A stretch of 64,000 bases of DNA from CAUUJV01 sp963545565 (GTDB lineage: Bacteria; Actinomycetota; Actinomycetes; Actinomycetales; Bifidobacteriaceae): NCBI GenBank assembly GCA_963545565.1, contig CAUUJV010000002.1, positions 143,949 through 207,948 on the forward strand. Direction: 5' to 3'. Below, in pieces: positions 1-8,367 of this stretch. A program made the translations under genes and the position numbers. Under the pieces are notes generated by a model. The model searched no databases. It was given only the letters and a program-made list of their open reading frames with translations, and was not told the DNA's origin. Positions within the stretch are counted from its first letter, which is position 1; each line of letters starts with the position of its first letter.

Positions 1-862
1 CGTAGCCAATCCATGTGGAGTTGCGTAGCACAATACGTTCCTCAGCATCAATTTCTGCATGCAAAATATCATGCAAAAGATTTCCACCAGTACTCTCGTG
101 ATACGCCTCAGTCTGACGCAATTCCGCTTCCAAGCGAGGAGCAATAAACGGATATGAATAAATTTGCCCATGAGGATGCGCCAGAGAAACACCAATTTCC
201 TGACCATGATTTTCAAAGGGGAACACCTGTTCAATACCCTCAATCGCCTGCAACTGCGCAGTACGGAAAGCCCAGGCTTCTACAACTGTGCGGATACGAG
301 AAACCGGCAAATCGGCAGGAAGAGAATCTTCACCAGGGTCAAAGCACACTACTTCGCAACGTCCCACAGCTGGACGGCTTTCCCACAGAGGATTGTTATT
401 AACGTAACTTACCTCATCTGGGGTTCCGGGAATGCGAGCCATCGACGGAAAACGGTTTTCAAACACAACTACGTCGTAGTCAGTATCTGGCACTTCGCCA
501 TCTTGGTAAGGGTCTCCAGGTTTACGCGCAGCAAGAGGATTGCCCGAAGCTGTTGCACCCGCACCGGCTGTAATAGGGCGATTCATGCGAGCTGTTGCCA
601 TAGGAATCCAATCGCCCGTCAGAGGATCACGGCGCATTTGTGGAGCCTGCACAGGCATTGGATTGCCTTCACCATCGATACCTGGCTCATATCGATTTGC
701 CAAAATACGAGGATCGTGAAGCTCGCGAGTCTTACTACCAGAAACATATTCTGGTGAATCGTCAAGATAGAAGAAATCACGACCATCGGCAAGCTTTGTC
801 GGAGTAATACGAATATGCTCGCGCGCGTAATCGCCAGGTTCATATTGCTTAAAATCACTCAT
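1..862 (-). CDS. galT: Galactose-1-phosphate uridylyltransferase, 3' end beyond window
   Basis: Open frame from an ATG at 862 to the left edge (287 codons seen). Family role: GalT moves UMP from UDP-glucose to galactose-1-phosphate in the Leloir pathway, in the cytosol. Seen: the HPHGQIY active-site stretch with the HxH pair at about residues 229 and 231, preceded by a GCEVVCFDP-like strand and ENRFPS. This is the actinobacterial/bifidobacterial type, with an N-terminal extension relative to E. coli (HPH near 166). A purine-rich GAGGAC lies just upstream of the ATG. The gene is downstream of a DeoR-family regulator on the same strand, separated by 157 bp, so it may have its own promoter. The C-terminus is outside the window. 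Confidence 0.93.
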   Translation of the reverse strand, partial: MSDFKQYEPGDYAREHIRITPTKLADGRDFFYLDDSPEYVSGSKTRELHDPRILANRYEPGIDGEGNPMPVQAPQMRRDPLTGDWIPMATARMNRPITAGAGATASGNPLAARKPGDPYQDGEVPDTDYDVVVFENRFPSMARIPGTPDEVSYVNNNPLWESRPAVGRCEVVCFDPGEDSLPADLPVSRIRTVVEAWAFRTAQLQAIEGIEQVFPFENHGQEIGVSLAHPHGQIYSYPFIAPRLEAELRQTEAYHESTGGNLLHDILHAEIDAEERIVLRNSTWIGY

Positions 863-1019
863 AATATGTCCTCTCAGACGTCAGCCCTACTCAAGTTAAG
901 CAAAGCACAAATTCGAGCGCATTCTCGAAAAATACAACACTTATAGTGTACACCAAATGTTATATTTTGTTCATTTTTGAGTTTCAATGTGCTTTTCAAT
1001 GTACAGCAGATAAAAATCT

Positions 1020-1793
1020 CTATGCAAGAATAAGATTTCGCACAACCTCTCGGGTTGCCGCAACATCCTTAGCGTTTAAGCCCTCATCAGTAATAACTGT
1101 GTCTACATCACCAAAACCAGCAAAGAGCGAAAGTGAGGTATTACCCCACTTCGTATGATCTGCCAAAACAATAGTGTGATCAGCAATAGCAATAAGCTGA
1201 GCATCGGTGGCAGATTCCAAAGAATTAGGGGTCAGGAATCCGCGAGGCACAGAGACAGAGTGCGTGCCCAAAAACAGCAAATTCACACGCAAAGCAGAGA
1301 TAACTTTATCTGCAATGGGTCCAACCAAAGAGTTAGAACGAGTTGTTACTCCTCCGGTAACAATCACCTCAACATCCTTATTTTCCATAGCCTGCACAAG
1401 CTCTGCCACAGGTAACGAGTTAGTCAAAATGGTAATACCAGCTGCTTGTTCACTTTCAAGCAAATGCTGTGCAAAAACGTACGTTGTGCTTCCCCCGCCA
1501 ATTGCGATCACATCTCCAGGAGAAACACATTTAATTGCGCGCATTGCAATGGCATCTTTAAGACCAATATCCATCTGCGATTTCACAGCAAACAAAGGTT
1601 CAGCGAGTAGAGTACTTGTGGAAACTGCTCCACCATGTACCCGCTTCAAGAGACCACGATCTGCAAGTTCGGCAATGTCTCGACGAATTGTCATAGAAGA
1701 AACTTCAAGCTCATCGGCGAGCCCAGCAATGCGCACTGCTCCACGAGTACGCAGCCGAGCAAGAATAAGCTGCTGTCGTTGTGAAGAAATCAT
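1020..1793 (-). CDS. DeoR/GlpR-family transcriptional regulator
   Basis: Sugar-phosphate-responsive DNA-binding regulator, about 257 aa. The N-terminal winged helix has the typical opening SSQRQQLILARL and the recognition helix SSMTIRRDI; the C-terminal DeoRC sensor domain carries GDVIAIGGGSTT. I chose the ATG at 1793 because family members begin right before this helix; a TTG at 1811 would add six residues. There is no convincing Shine-Dalgarno for either start. It starts shortly after the stop of the glycosyltransferase gene and lies just upstream of galT, so control of galactose metabolism is a reasonable inference, as for similar bifidobacterial loci. The exact ligand cannot be read from sequence. 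Confidence 0.88.
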   Translation of the reverse strand: MISSQRQQLILARLRTRGAVRIAGLADELEVSSMTIRRDIAELADRGLLKRVHGGAVSTSTLLAEPLFAVKSQMDIGLKDAIAMRAIKCVSPGDVIAIGGGSTTYVFAQHLLESEQAAGITILTNSLPVAELVQAMENKDVEVIVTGGVTTRSNSLVGPIADKVISALRVNLLFLGTHSVSVPRGFLTPNSLESATDAQLIAIADHTIVLADHTKWGNTSLSLFAGFGDVDTVITDEGLNAKDVAATREVVRNLILA

Positions 1794-1817
1794 ATGAACA
1801 GTATCGCACAAAAAATG

Positions 1818-2597
1818 TTACTTATGCGAACCTCTTAGCGTTTCAACCATTCGATCAAATCCACGAGAAAATCGCTCAATTCCCCACACTGTTACTCTTG
1901 CCATAGCTTCGAGAACAATCGACGAGTCCATTTTAGAAACTCCATACACACGCTCTACGAAAACGACGGGAACCTCTACAACGCGCGCCCCAAGCCCTTC
2001 TAAACGTCGCGTCATATCAATTTGAAACACATAGCCGTTTGCACGCACATTCCCCAGATTCATGCGTTTCAAAATCGATGCACGATACGCCCTAAATCCA
2101 GCGGTAACATCATGCGTGCTCAGCCCGAGCATCAGCCGGGCATAGGTAGAGCCAGCCAAAGAAATCATATTTCTATACCACGGCCAATTTTCACAATACC
2201 CACCTCGCACTCGGCGAGAGCCAATCGCAGCATCCACAGCAGGATTTACAGCAACTGCATCAATCACTCGCGGTAAGTCAACACTTCTATGCGAACCATC
2301 CATATCCATTTCGCACACAATGTCATACGAATGGTCAAGCGCCCACGCAAAACCAGCTAAATAAGCAGGCCCTAAGCCATTTTTTTCAGCACGAATCAAA
2401 ACGTGGATGCGAGATTGTGAATCTTGAGCTGCCATCTGGCATGCTACGTCACCCGTTCCATCAGGAGAAGAATCATCCACAACGAGGATATGCACATCTG
2501 GGCGAACAGAAAAAATCTCATTCACCATAATCGGCAAATTTTCCACCTCGTTATAAGCAGGCATGACGATAAGAATTTTTGCAACCACGCGTTTCAC
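1818..2597 (-). CDS. Polyprenol-monophosphomannose synthase-like glycosyltransferase (GT2)
   Basis: 259 aa GT-A fold glycosyltransferase of family 2, DPM1/Ppm1-like: it transfers a sugar (mannose in characterised relatives) from a nucleotide sugar to polyprenyl phosphate at the membrane face. Seen: the N-terminal MPAYNEVENLP, the VVDDSSPDGTG nucleotide-binding acidic patch, the EMDMDGSH metal site, and the DVTAGFRAYRA and NGYVFQIDM segments typical of dolichol-phosphate mannosyltransferases. There is no C-terminal membrane domain, as in the soluble actinobacterial Ppm1 catalytic unit. It is divergent from crp (82 bp between start codons) and is followed closely by the deoR gene. The donor sugar is inferred, not shown. 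Confidence 0.87.
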   Translation of the reverse strand: MKRVVAKILIVMPAYNEVENLPIMVNEIFSVRPDVHILVVDDSSPDGTGDVACQMAAQDSQSRIHVLIRAEKNGLGPAYLAGFAWALDHSYDIVCEMDMDGSHRSVDLPRVIDAVAVNPAVDAAIGSRRVRGGYCENWPWYRNMISLAGSTYARLMLGLSTHDVTAGFRAYRASILKRMNLGNVRANGYVFQIDMTRRLEGLGARVVEVPVVFVERVYGVSKMDSSIVLEAMARVTVWGIERFSRGFDRMVETLRGSHK

Positions 2598-2679
2598 TTT
2601 ATATACAGCACGCGCAACACGTCAAAGAGCGTATTATTATTGGCTAATGAATGAACGCCTAGCCACAACCGGAGGTGAC

Positions 2680-3399
2680 ATGGCAAGCCGAACAGCACAA
2701 GAGCAGATGGAATCACAGCAAACTCTTTTAAGCTCACCGCTTTTTGAGCAAGTTAGTTTTGACGCCGCCGCGCAGCTGATCCCTCACCTTCAAAGATGGT
2801 CTTTTGCAAAAGGCGAGTATATTTTCCGTGAAGGTGACCTTGACAGCCGCCTCTACATTATCGAGCGTGGGCGCGTGAAGCTCACTCGTGAATCTAACGA
2901 TCATCGTATACAGCTACTCAGTATTAGCGGTAACGGTGAGTTACTGGGCGAAATTCCTGTTTTTGATCCGAATGGCGGCCCACGCACAGCATCTGCTATT
3001 TCTATGGTTAATTCCACTGTGACTGTTTCCCTTTCCAGTGAAGTTCTTTTCTCATGGCTTGATGAGCATCCTGAAGTAGCAATCAGCATGCTCCGTGTGC
3101 TCGCAAACCGTATGCGCAAAAATAATGAGCATATTAGTGACTTAGTATTTATGGATGTTCCTGGCCGCTTAGCTAAAACCTTGATCGACTTAGCAAAGCG
3201 CTTCGGCGAACCAAGTGAAGCCGGTCTTGTGGTTCCTCATGATCTAACTCAGGAGGAACTCGCCCAACTTGTGGGAACTTCCCGAGAAACAGTTAATAAG
3301 GCCTTGATGGAATTTACAAACCGCGGCTGGATTGCTCGTGACGGGCGCACTATCATCATCTATCGCCCTGGGCAGCTCATTCTGCGTTCACACAGATAG
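2680..3399 (+). CDS. Crp/Fnr-family transcriptional regulator (GlxR-like)
   Basis: 239 aa with the start set at the ATG at 2680, preceded by a strong GGAGG (2671-2675); longer in-frame readings upstream lack a ribosome site. The N-terminal cyclic-nucleotide-binding beta-roll contains FREGDLDSRLYII and the phosphate-binding cassette GEIPVFD...RTASA, with an Arg-Thr as in cAMP-binding CRPs, so cyclic nucleotide binding is plausible. The C-terminal winged helix-turn-helix has LTQEELAQLVGTSRETVNKAL. It is followed by the PBP gene on the same strand with 78 bp between. Probably a global carbon/redox regulator like actinobacterial GlxR/Crp; targets are not visible. Confidence 0.92.
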   Translation: MASRTAQEQMESQQTLLSSPLFEQVSFDAAAQLIPHLQRWSFAKGEYIFREGDLDSRLYIIERGRVKLTRESNDHRIQLLSISGNGELLGEIPVFDPNGGPRTASAISMVNSTVTVSLSSEVLFSWLDEHPEVAISMLRVLANRMRKNNEHISDLVFMDVPGRLAKTLIDLAKRFGEPSEAGLVVPHDLTQEELAQLVGTSRETVNKALMEFTNRGWIARDGRTIIIYRPGQLILRSHR

Positions 3400-3477
3400 T
3401 TTTAAGTATGAAGGAACGTTGTGTACAATGCTTGTTTTCACTGAAATAGGTAGGGGCAACATTCTAGAATAAGGCGT

Positions 3478-5640
3478 ATGTCTGAAGAAAAAGAGAAAAC
3501 AAAGCTCACACCAAAGCGTGCACTTACGCTTATAGTCGCTTTCCTCGTGTTTTGTGTTGCCGGCGGAGTTATGGCATCTGGCGCTGTTTTGCCGGCCATA
3601 ATTGGCATTTCCTCGGTCACAAAGGCAGTAACACCAACGCTTACTGACACAGACGATGTTGATTTTAGCCTCTCTGATTTACCTCAGCAATCACGCATGT
3701 ATGCTTCTGACGGCACAACCGTTATAGCAACGTTCTACACGCAAAATCGTATTATCGTTCCTTTGAAAAGCATCTCGACGCATATGCAACAGGCAATGGT
3801 TGCTAGAGAAGACCGCAGATTCTTTGAACATAGTGGCGTTGATCCACAGAGTATTTTGCGCGCATTCATCACCACATATGTTTCCGGCAGCGGCGAAACG
3901 CAGGGCGGCTCCACCCTGACTCAGCAGTACGTAAAGAATATGCTTCTTGAGCAGGCTGAAGAAGACGATGATCCTATTGCTGAATACCACGCTACAGAAG
4001 ATACAATTGCCCGTAAAATCAAGGAAATGCTGATTGCTGTACAGATTGAAAAAAAGTACACCAAGGCAGAAATTCTTCAGGGATACCTTAATATTGCTCA
4101 GTTTGGCACTTCCGTCTATGGCGTGGAAACTGCAGCAAGGCATTACTTTAACAAGAGCGCAGCAGACTTAACTATTGGTGAATCTGCTTTAATTGCTTCA
4201 ATCACAAAGAACCCTTCTGCATACGACCCTACCGTTAACCCAACAGCTGCCCAAAAGCAACGCGATATTGTGCTGGATCTTATGCAAAGTCAGGGATACG
4301 CGACTGCCAAGGAAGTTAAAGAAGCTAAGGCCGTTAACGTTTCTGACATGCTTAATGTGCAGACGGTGCAGGTAGGCTGCCAGACTGCTGGTAGTGCTGC
4401 TTACTTCTGCGATTACGTAGTTCACAAGTTTTTGCAAACCAAGAGTTTCGGTAAAACTGAAGCTGCTCGTCGCAAGACTTTGTACCAGGGCGGCCTCAAT
4501 ATTTACACCACTATGGATCTCACGGCTCAGTCTGCAGCATGGGATGCAGTTCGTGAGGCAATTCCAGAGAACGATTCGTCTGGATTTGAATCAGTCATTG
4601 CAGCAATGCAGCCTGGCACAGGTAAAGTTCTGGCCATTGCGCAGAACCGAACCTATGATGCAACAAGTAGCGCAAGTTCAACCTCTACATCCATCAACTA
4701 TGCGGTTGATCAAAAAGATGGCGGCGGTGATGGCGTGATGACGGGTTCCACCTTCAAGCCTATCAACATGGCTTCATGGCTATCCAATGGTCACACCGCA
4801 ACCGAGTCTCTGAAAACTTACACTTCCTACTCGCAGTCGAGCTTTGCGTGCAACCCAACAGCATCGGGAACATGGTCAGTTCAAAACTCTGGCGGCGGCA
4901 CAGTAAATCCAGAAACACCATATTCAGCACTTATTTGGTCACATAACACTACGCAGGCTTCTATGGCTCAGAAGATTGGTTTGTGTGCTATTGCTGACAC
5001 TGCTACAAGCATGGGCTATCACAACTCACTCACGAGCGAGAGTGATATTCATGACACCATCGCGCCATCTATGATTATTGGTTCTTTGAATGCTTCTCCA
5101 CTCACCATGGCATCTGTGTATGCAACTATTGCTGCAGACGGTAAATATTGCGAGCCTATTGCGATGACGAAGGTTACAAAGAACGGTAAGAGTTATAGTG
5201 TTCCTAGCACTAATTGCACTCAGGCAATCAGCTCCGATGTAGCTCAAACAGTGGCATATATTCTCAATATTGGTGCAACAAGCGGTGCAGCAAGCAGTGC
5301 AAACTTGGGCACACGAAAGACCTTCGCAAAAACTGGTACTGCAGAAAGCTACTACATGTTGACTGCAGGCTTCACGAACGGTGTAGCAGCATATGCAGCG
5401 GCAGGAAATATGGAAAGTCTTTCTAGCTGGACTGGTAAGAGCGTAAATGGCGTTCGCCACAGCACTTGGTACGGTATGTACATTTCAGCACCTATGTGGA
5501 AGAACTTCATGAGCACTTACACCACAAATGCTGGAATTGCGGACGATACTACATATGGCCAAGCAAGCTCCTCATTGCTTGGATCCGGTTCCACAAGTAC
5601 TTCCAGCTCTAGCTCATCAACAAGTACCGGCAGAGAATAA
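3478..5640 (+). CDS. Class A penicillin-binding protein (bifunctional transglycosylase/transpeptidase)
   Basis: 720 aa bitopic peptidoglycan synthase. A short cytoplasmic N-terminus is followed by one membrane helix (about residues 14-40). The GT51 transglycosylase domain shows EDRRFFEHSG (catalytic Glu), GGSTLTQQYVKN and IAQFGTSVYG. The transpeptidase domain has the nucleophile motif STFK (S424, K427), an SHN motif near 488 and KTGT at 618-621. It polymerises lipid II and cross-links stem peptides outside the membrane. The C-terminus ends in a Ser/Thr run (last about 20 residues), a feature shared by several exported proteins here. The start is supported only by a weak purine stretch. A long hairpin lies 38 bp after the stop. 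Confidence 0.95.
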   Translation: MSEEKEKTKLTPKRALTLIVAFLVFCVAGGVMASGAVLPAIIGISSVTKAVTPTLTDTDDVDFSLSDLPQQSRMYASDGTTVIATFYTQNRIIVPLKSISTHMQQAMVAREDRRFFEHSGVDPQSILRAFITTYVSGSGETQGGSTLTQQYVKNMLLEQAEEDDDPIAEYHATEDTIARKIKEMLIAVQIEKKYTKAEILQGYLNIAQFGTSVYGVETAARHYFNKSAADLTIGESALIASITKNPSAYDPTVNPTAAQKQRDIVLDLMQSQGYATAKEVKEAKAVNVSDMLNVQTVQVGCQTAGSAAYFCDYVVHKFLQTKSFGKTEAARRKTLYQGGLNIYTTMDLTAQSAAWDAVREAIPENDSSGFESVIAAMQPGTGKVLAIAQNRTYDATSSASSTSTSINYAVDQKDGGGDGVMTGSTFKPINMASWLSNGHTATESLKTYTSYSQSSFACNPTASGTWSVQNSGGGTVNPETPYSALIWSHNTTQASMAQKIGLCAIADTATSMGYHNSLTSESDIHDTIAPSMIIGSLNASPLTMASVYATIAADGKYCEPIAMTKVTKNGKSYSVPSTNCTQAISSDVAQTVAYILNIGATSGAASSANLGTRKTFAKTGTAESYYMLTAGFTNGVAAYAAAGNMESLSSWTGKSVNGVRHSTWYGMYISAPMWKNFMSTYTTNAGIADDTTYGQASSSLLGSGSTSTSSSSSSTSTGRE

Positions 5641-5677
5641 CCAATAACTAAGCTTGGCTTAGCACAAGCAACGCAAT

Positions 5678-5736
5678 AGCGGATTATGAATCTGAATCCA
5701 TAATTTATCTATGGAAAAACAGATACATAATCCGCT
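5678..5736 (+). terminator. Long hairpin downstream of the PBP gene, likely terminator
   Basis: Arms at 5678-5694 and 5720-5736 are 17 nt and pair with a single mismatch; inside, a second stem pairs CCATA (5698-5702) with TATGG (5710-5714). A T-rich stretch (TTCTTTATT) follows on the plus strand. This is long for an intrinsic terminator but sits in the right place, between the PBP and OYE genes. Confidence 0.6.
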
Positions 5737-5810
5737 GTTCTTTATTAGACTGGTACTGACTGGTAATAGGCTGAATAGAATTATTCCGCAATTGTGCAGA
5801 AGGAACGCTC

Positions 5811-7058
5811 ATGACCCAAGAAACCCAAGAAGAAAAAGCTCGTAAGAAAGCGCAAAAATATGCTGATGCAGCTCAGGAAAAAGCTGATAAAGCTGCACAA
5901 AAATTAGCAAAGAAGCAAGCAAAATCAACTCCAAACGCTGAGCTTAAAGCACAAGGCGTCCCTCATCTCTTTGAACCAATCACGTTACGCGGCGTCACCA
6001 TGCGCAACCGTATCTGGTTGCCTCCAATGGACATGTATTCTGTCTACGCGCACGACGGTAAACCAACATCATTCCATTATCAGCATTATGTTTCTCGCGC
6101 ACTAGGCGGTTTTGGTGCCATTATCACAGAAGCTACTGCCGTGAGCGCAGAAGGCCGTATCTCACCAGAAGATGTTGGTTTATGGAATGACGAACAAGTT
6201 GGCGCGTGGGCTTGGATTGTTGATGGCATCAAGCAAGCAGGAGCCGTACCTGGCGTACAGCTTTGCCACGCGGGAAGAAAAGGCTCAAGTGGAACCTCAA
6301 CTATCGGCCGTCCTGGAGCATATGTTCCTCCAGAGGAAGGCGGGTGGGAAGTTGCCGGACCTTCCCCTATTGCCTATTCAGATCGTTTCGTTGCTCCTCG
6401 TGAGATGACTCTTGACGATATTCATCTCGTTGTTGAAGAGTTTAAGCAGGCTGCTATTCGTGCTCGCACGGCTGGGTTCCAGCTTATTGAAGTGCATGCT
6501 GCCCACGGTTATTTGCTTTCGCAGTTCCTCGATTCACATTCAAACCAGCGTATTGACGAGTATGGCGGATCTTTCGAAAACCGAATTCGCTTGACTGTAG
6601 AGGTTGTTGATGCAATCCGCACTGTGTGGCCAGAAGACTTACCACTACTTGTTCGCGTTTCGGCTACTGATTGGGCTGAAGAGCCTGGCTGGGATTTAGA
6701 CCAGACTATCGAACTTGCTTCTATTTTGAAAGAGCATGGCGTTGACATGATCGACGTGTCTACTGGCGCAATCGTGTCTGGAGTAAAAATTCCTGCAGCA
6801 CCAAACTACCAGGTTCCGTTCGCTCAAGCCGTGCGTAAAAATGCTGATATTCCTGTTACAACCGTTGGCGTTATTACTGAGCCACAACAAGCGGAAAAAA
6901 TTTTAGCAAAAGGTAAAGCTGACGTTGTGGAGATTGGTCGTGCAGCACTTCGCGAACCAGCATGGCCTCTACGTGCTGCCTATGAACTCGGCCTAGACCG
7001 TAATCAAGCCCCATATGCAACCGCCTATAAGCGCGGAGCATGGGGCACTCGCCGATAG
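5811..7058 (+). CDS. Old Yellow Enzyme family NADH:flavin oxidoreductase (YqjM-like)
   Basis: 415 aa FMN-dependent ene-reductase/oxidoreductase, TIM-barrel. Seen: LCHAGRKG, EVHAAHGYLLSQF with the paired His/His of the active site, and NQRIDEYGGSFENR, all of the class III YqjM type; near the C-terminus EIGRAALREP binds FMN phosphate. Two oddities. The first ~45 residues are a Lys/Ala/Glu-rich helix-forming extension not found in short YqjM. The redox-tuning Cys of YqjM (PMCMYS) is Asp here (PMDMYS, Asp74). The substrate is unknown. It is convergent with pyrD, with a shared hairpin between. A weak GAAGGAACG stretch precedes the ATG. Confidence 0.9.
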   Translation: MTQETQEEKARKKAQKYADAAQEKADKAAQKLAKKQAKSTPNAELKAQGVPHLFEPITLRGVTMRNRIWLPPMDMYSVYAHDGKPTSFHYQHYVSRALGGFGAIITEATAVSAEGRISPEDVGLWNDEQVGAWAWIVDGIKQAGAVPGVQLCHAGRKGSSGTSTIGRPGAYVPPEEGGWEVAGPSPIAYSDRFVAPREMTLDDIHLVVEEFKQAAIRARTAGFQLIEVHAAHGYLLSQFLDSHSNQRIDEYGGSFENRIRLTVEVVDAIRTVWPEDLPLLVRVSATDWAEEPGWDLDQTIELASILKEHGVDMIDVSTGAIVSGVKIPAAPNYQVPFAQAVRKNADIPVTTVGVITEPQQAEKILAKGKADVVEIGRAALREPAWPLRAAYELGLDRNQAPYATAYKRGAWGTRR

Positions 7059-7118
7059 CATATTGCGGCACAGAACTAGGTAGAGCCCGGTAGAACCAGA
7101 TAAAACTAGCGCAGAGCC

Positions 7119-7159
7119 GATGTAGAGTAACAGGCGCAAAAAACTTGTTACTCTACATC
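7119..7159. terminator. Perfect 14-bp hairpin between convergent OYE and pyrD genes
   Basis: GATGTAGAGTAACA at 7119-7132 is the exact reverse complement of 7146-7159, with a 13-nt loop. One arm overlaps the last four codons and stop of pyrD. There is no strong T-run on either side, so it is a non-canonical, possibly bidirectional, terminator or 3'-end stabiliser. Confidence 0.55.
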
Positions 7160-8296
7160 AACGCCAACTGCTTGATCAATACTAGTAAAGCCGTCTTTGC
7201 GCAGAAGCTCAGCCACACCACGCTTCAATGTAGTGATATTTTGTGGGCCACGATACATAAGTGAAGTTATAAACATCACAAGACCTGAGCCTTTGCGAAT
7301 TTTTTCATACGCCTGCTGCGGAGTGAACACTCCACCTATACCAGCAATTGCAAGCTTATTGCCATAATCTCGGTATGTTTTTTCAATCAGATGATTGCTT
7401 GCTGGAATACACGGAAGACCTGAAAGATTTCCTTTCCAGTCATCTGGAACATCAAGTCCAGTGCGGTCTTTACGCAGATTAGCGATGGACACACCCTGAA
7501 CATTATGTTCTACAATCACGTCAAGCAAATCTTTGAACTCTGCCCAACTCTTATTGGAAGGCATCTTAATTAGCGTCGGTTGGCTGCGCTGAACAGTGTC
7601 GAGCACAGTTAAAAGCTTATCCAAGTTTGCCGGATCATCAGTAAACGGCTCACCTGCCTTTGTATTCGGGCAAGAGACATTGAGCTCAATCATATGAGAT
7701 CGGTTTACTGCACGTTCCATGGAAATGCGATAATCTTCGATTCCCTCATCCAAATCTCCAGCAAATTCATCATTTGTGCGAGCAAGAGACACAGAGATCC
7801 GCATAGTCTTTGCGTTTGCATGAGCCTTTTCAACGCATGGAAGAATAGCTTCCGAACCTTCATTTGCAAGCCCAACATGCACCATCATAGAGGCATACTC
7901 AGGAAGTCTATGGAACCACGGGCGAGCATTACCAGCGCAAACACGTGAGGTGATAGATCCAATCGTCTCAAAGCCAAAACCAGCAGCATCGAGAACAATA
8001 GGTAAATCAGCGTTCTTATCAAGGCCAGCACTCAAACCAAACGGATTATGAAAATCAATACCCATCACATTGGTTTCTAGAATAGGGTCAGTGTAGTCAA
8101 GCATTTCGCGAAGCATCCACATCAACGGCGGAATTTGACTGCTTACCTGACAGAATTTAATCATCGAATTGTGCGCGTCATCTGGAGACTGATCAAAAAC
8201 AAACTTTTTCACTACGTTTTTGTACGCAAAGGAAAATAACGCTTCACTCGCACGATTGACACTATTTCTTACAGGTGATTCAGAAACGTATGCCAT
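7148..8296 (-). CDS. pyrD: Dihydroorotate dehydrogenase
   Basis: 382 aa FMN enzyme oxidising dihydroorotate to orotate in pyrimidine synthesis. An N-terminal helical region before the barrel resembles class 2 (quinone-linked, membrane-associated) enzymes. The barrel shows PFGLSAGLDKNAD, TIGSITSR, ELNVSCPNTKAGEPF and the C-terminal AIAGIGGVF and SLMYRGP. The catalytic-base position is Cys209 (NVSCPN), usual for class 1, whereas class 2 enzymes normally have Ser; the electron acceptor is therefore uncertain. There is no pyrK partner or other pyr gene nearby. The start ATG is preceded by AAGGAGG, a very strong ribosome site. Confidence 0.85.
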   Translation of the reverse strand: MAYVSESPVRNSVNRASEALFSFAYKNVVKKFVFDQSPDDAHNSMIKFCQVSSQIPPLMWMLREMLDYTDPILETNVMGIDFHNPFGLSAGLDKNADLPIVLDAAGFGFETIGSITSRVCAGNARPWFHRLPEYASMMVHVGLANEGSEAILPCVEKAHANAKTMRISVSLARTNDEFAGDLDEGIEDYRISMERAVNRSHMIELNVSCPNTKAGEPFTDDPANLDKLLTVLDTVQRSQPTLIKMPSNKSWAEFKDLLDVIVEHNVQGVSIANLRKDRTGLDVPDDWKGNLSGLPCIPASNHLIEKTYRDYGNKLAIAGIGGVFTPQQAYEKIRKGSGLVMFITSLMYRGPQNITTLKRGVAELLRKDGFTSIDQAVGVDVE

Positions 8297-8367
8297 AGCC
8301 CCTCCTTAAAATGCACCTATTCCATCTTACTAAGGACTCGCTGGGATTCGAAAGCTGTTAAACGTTA

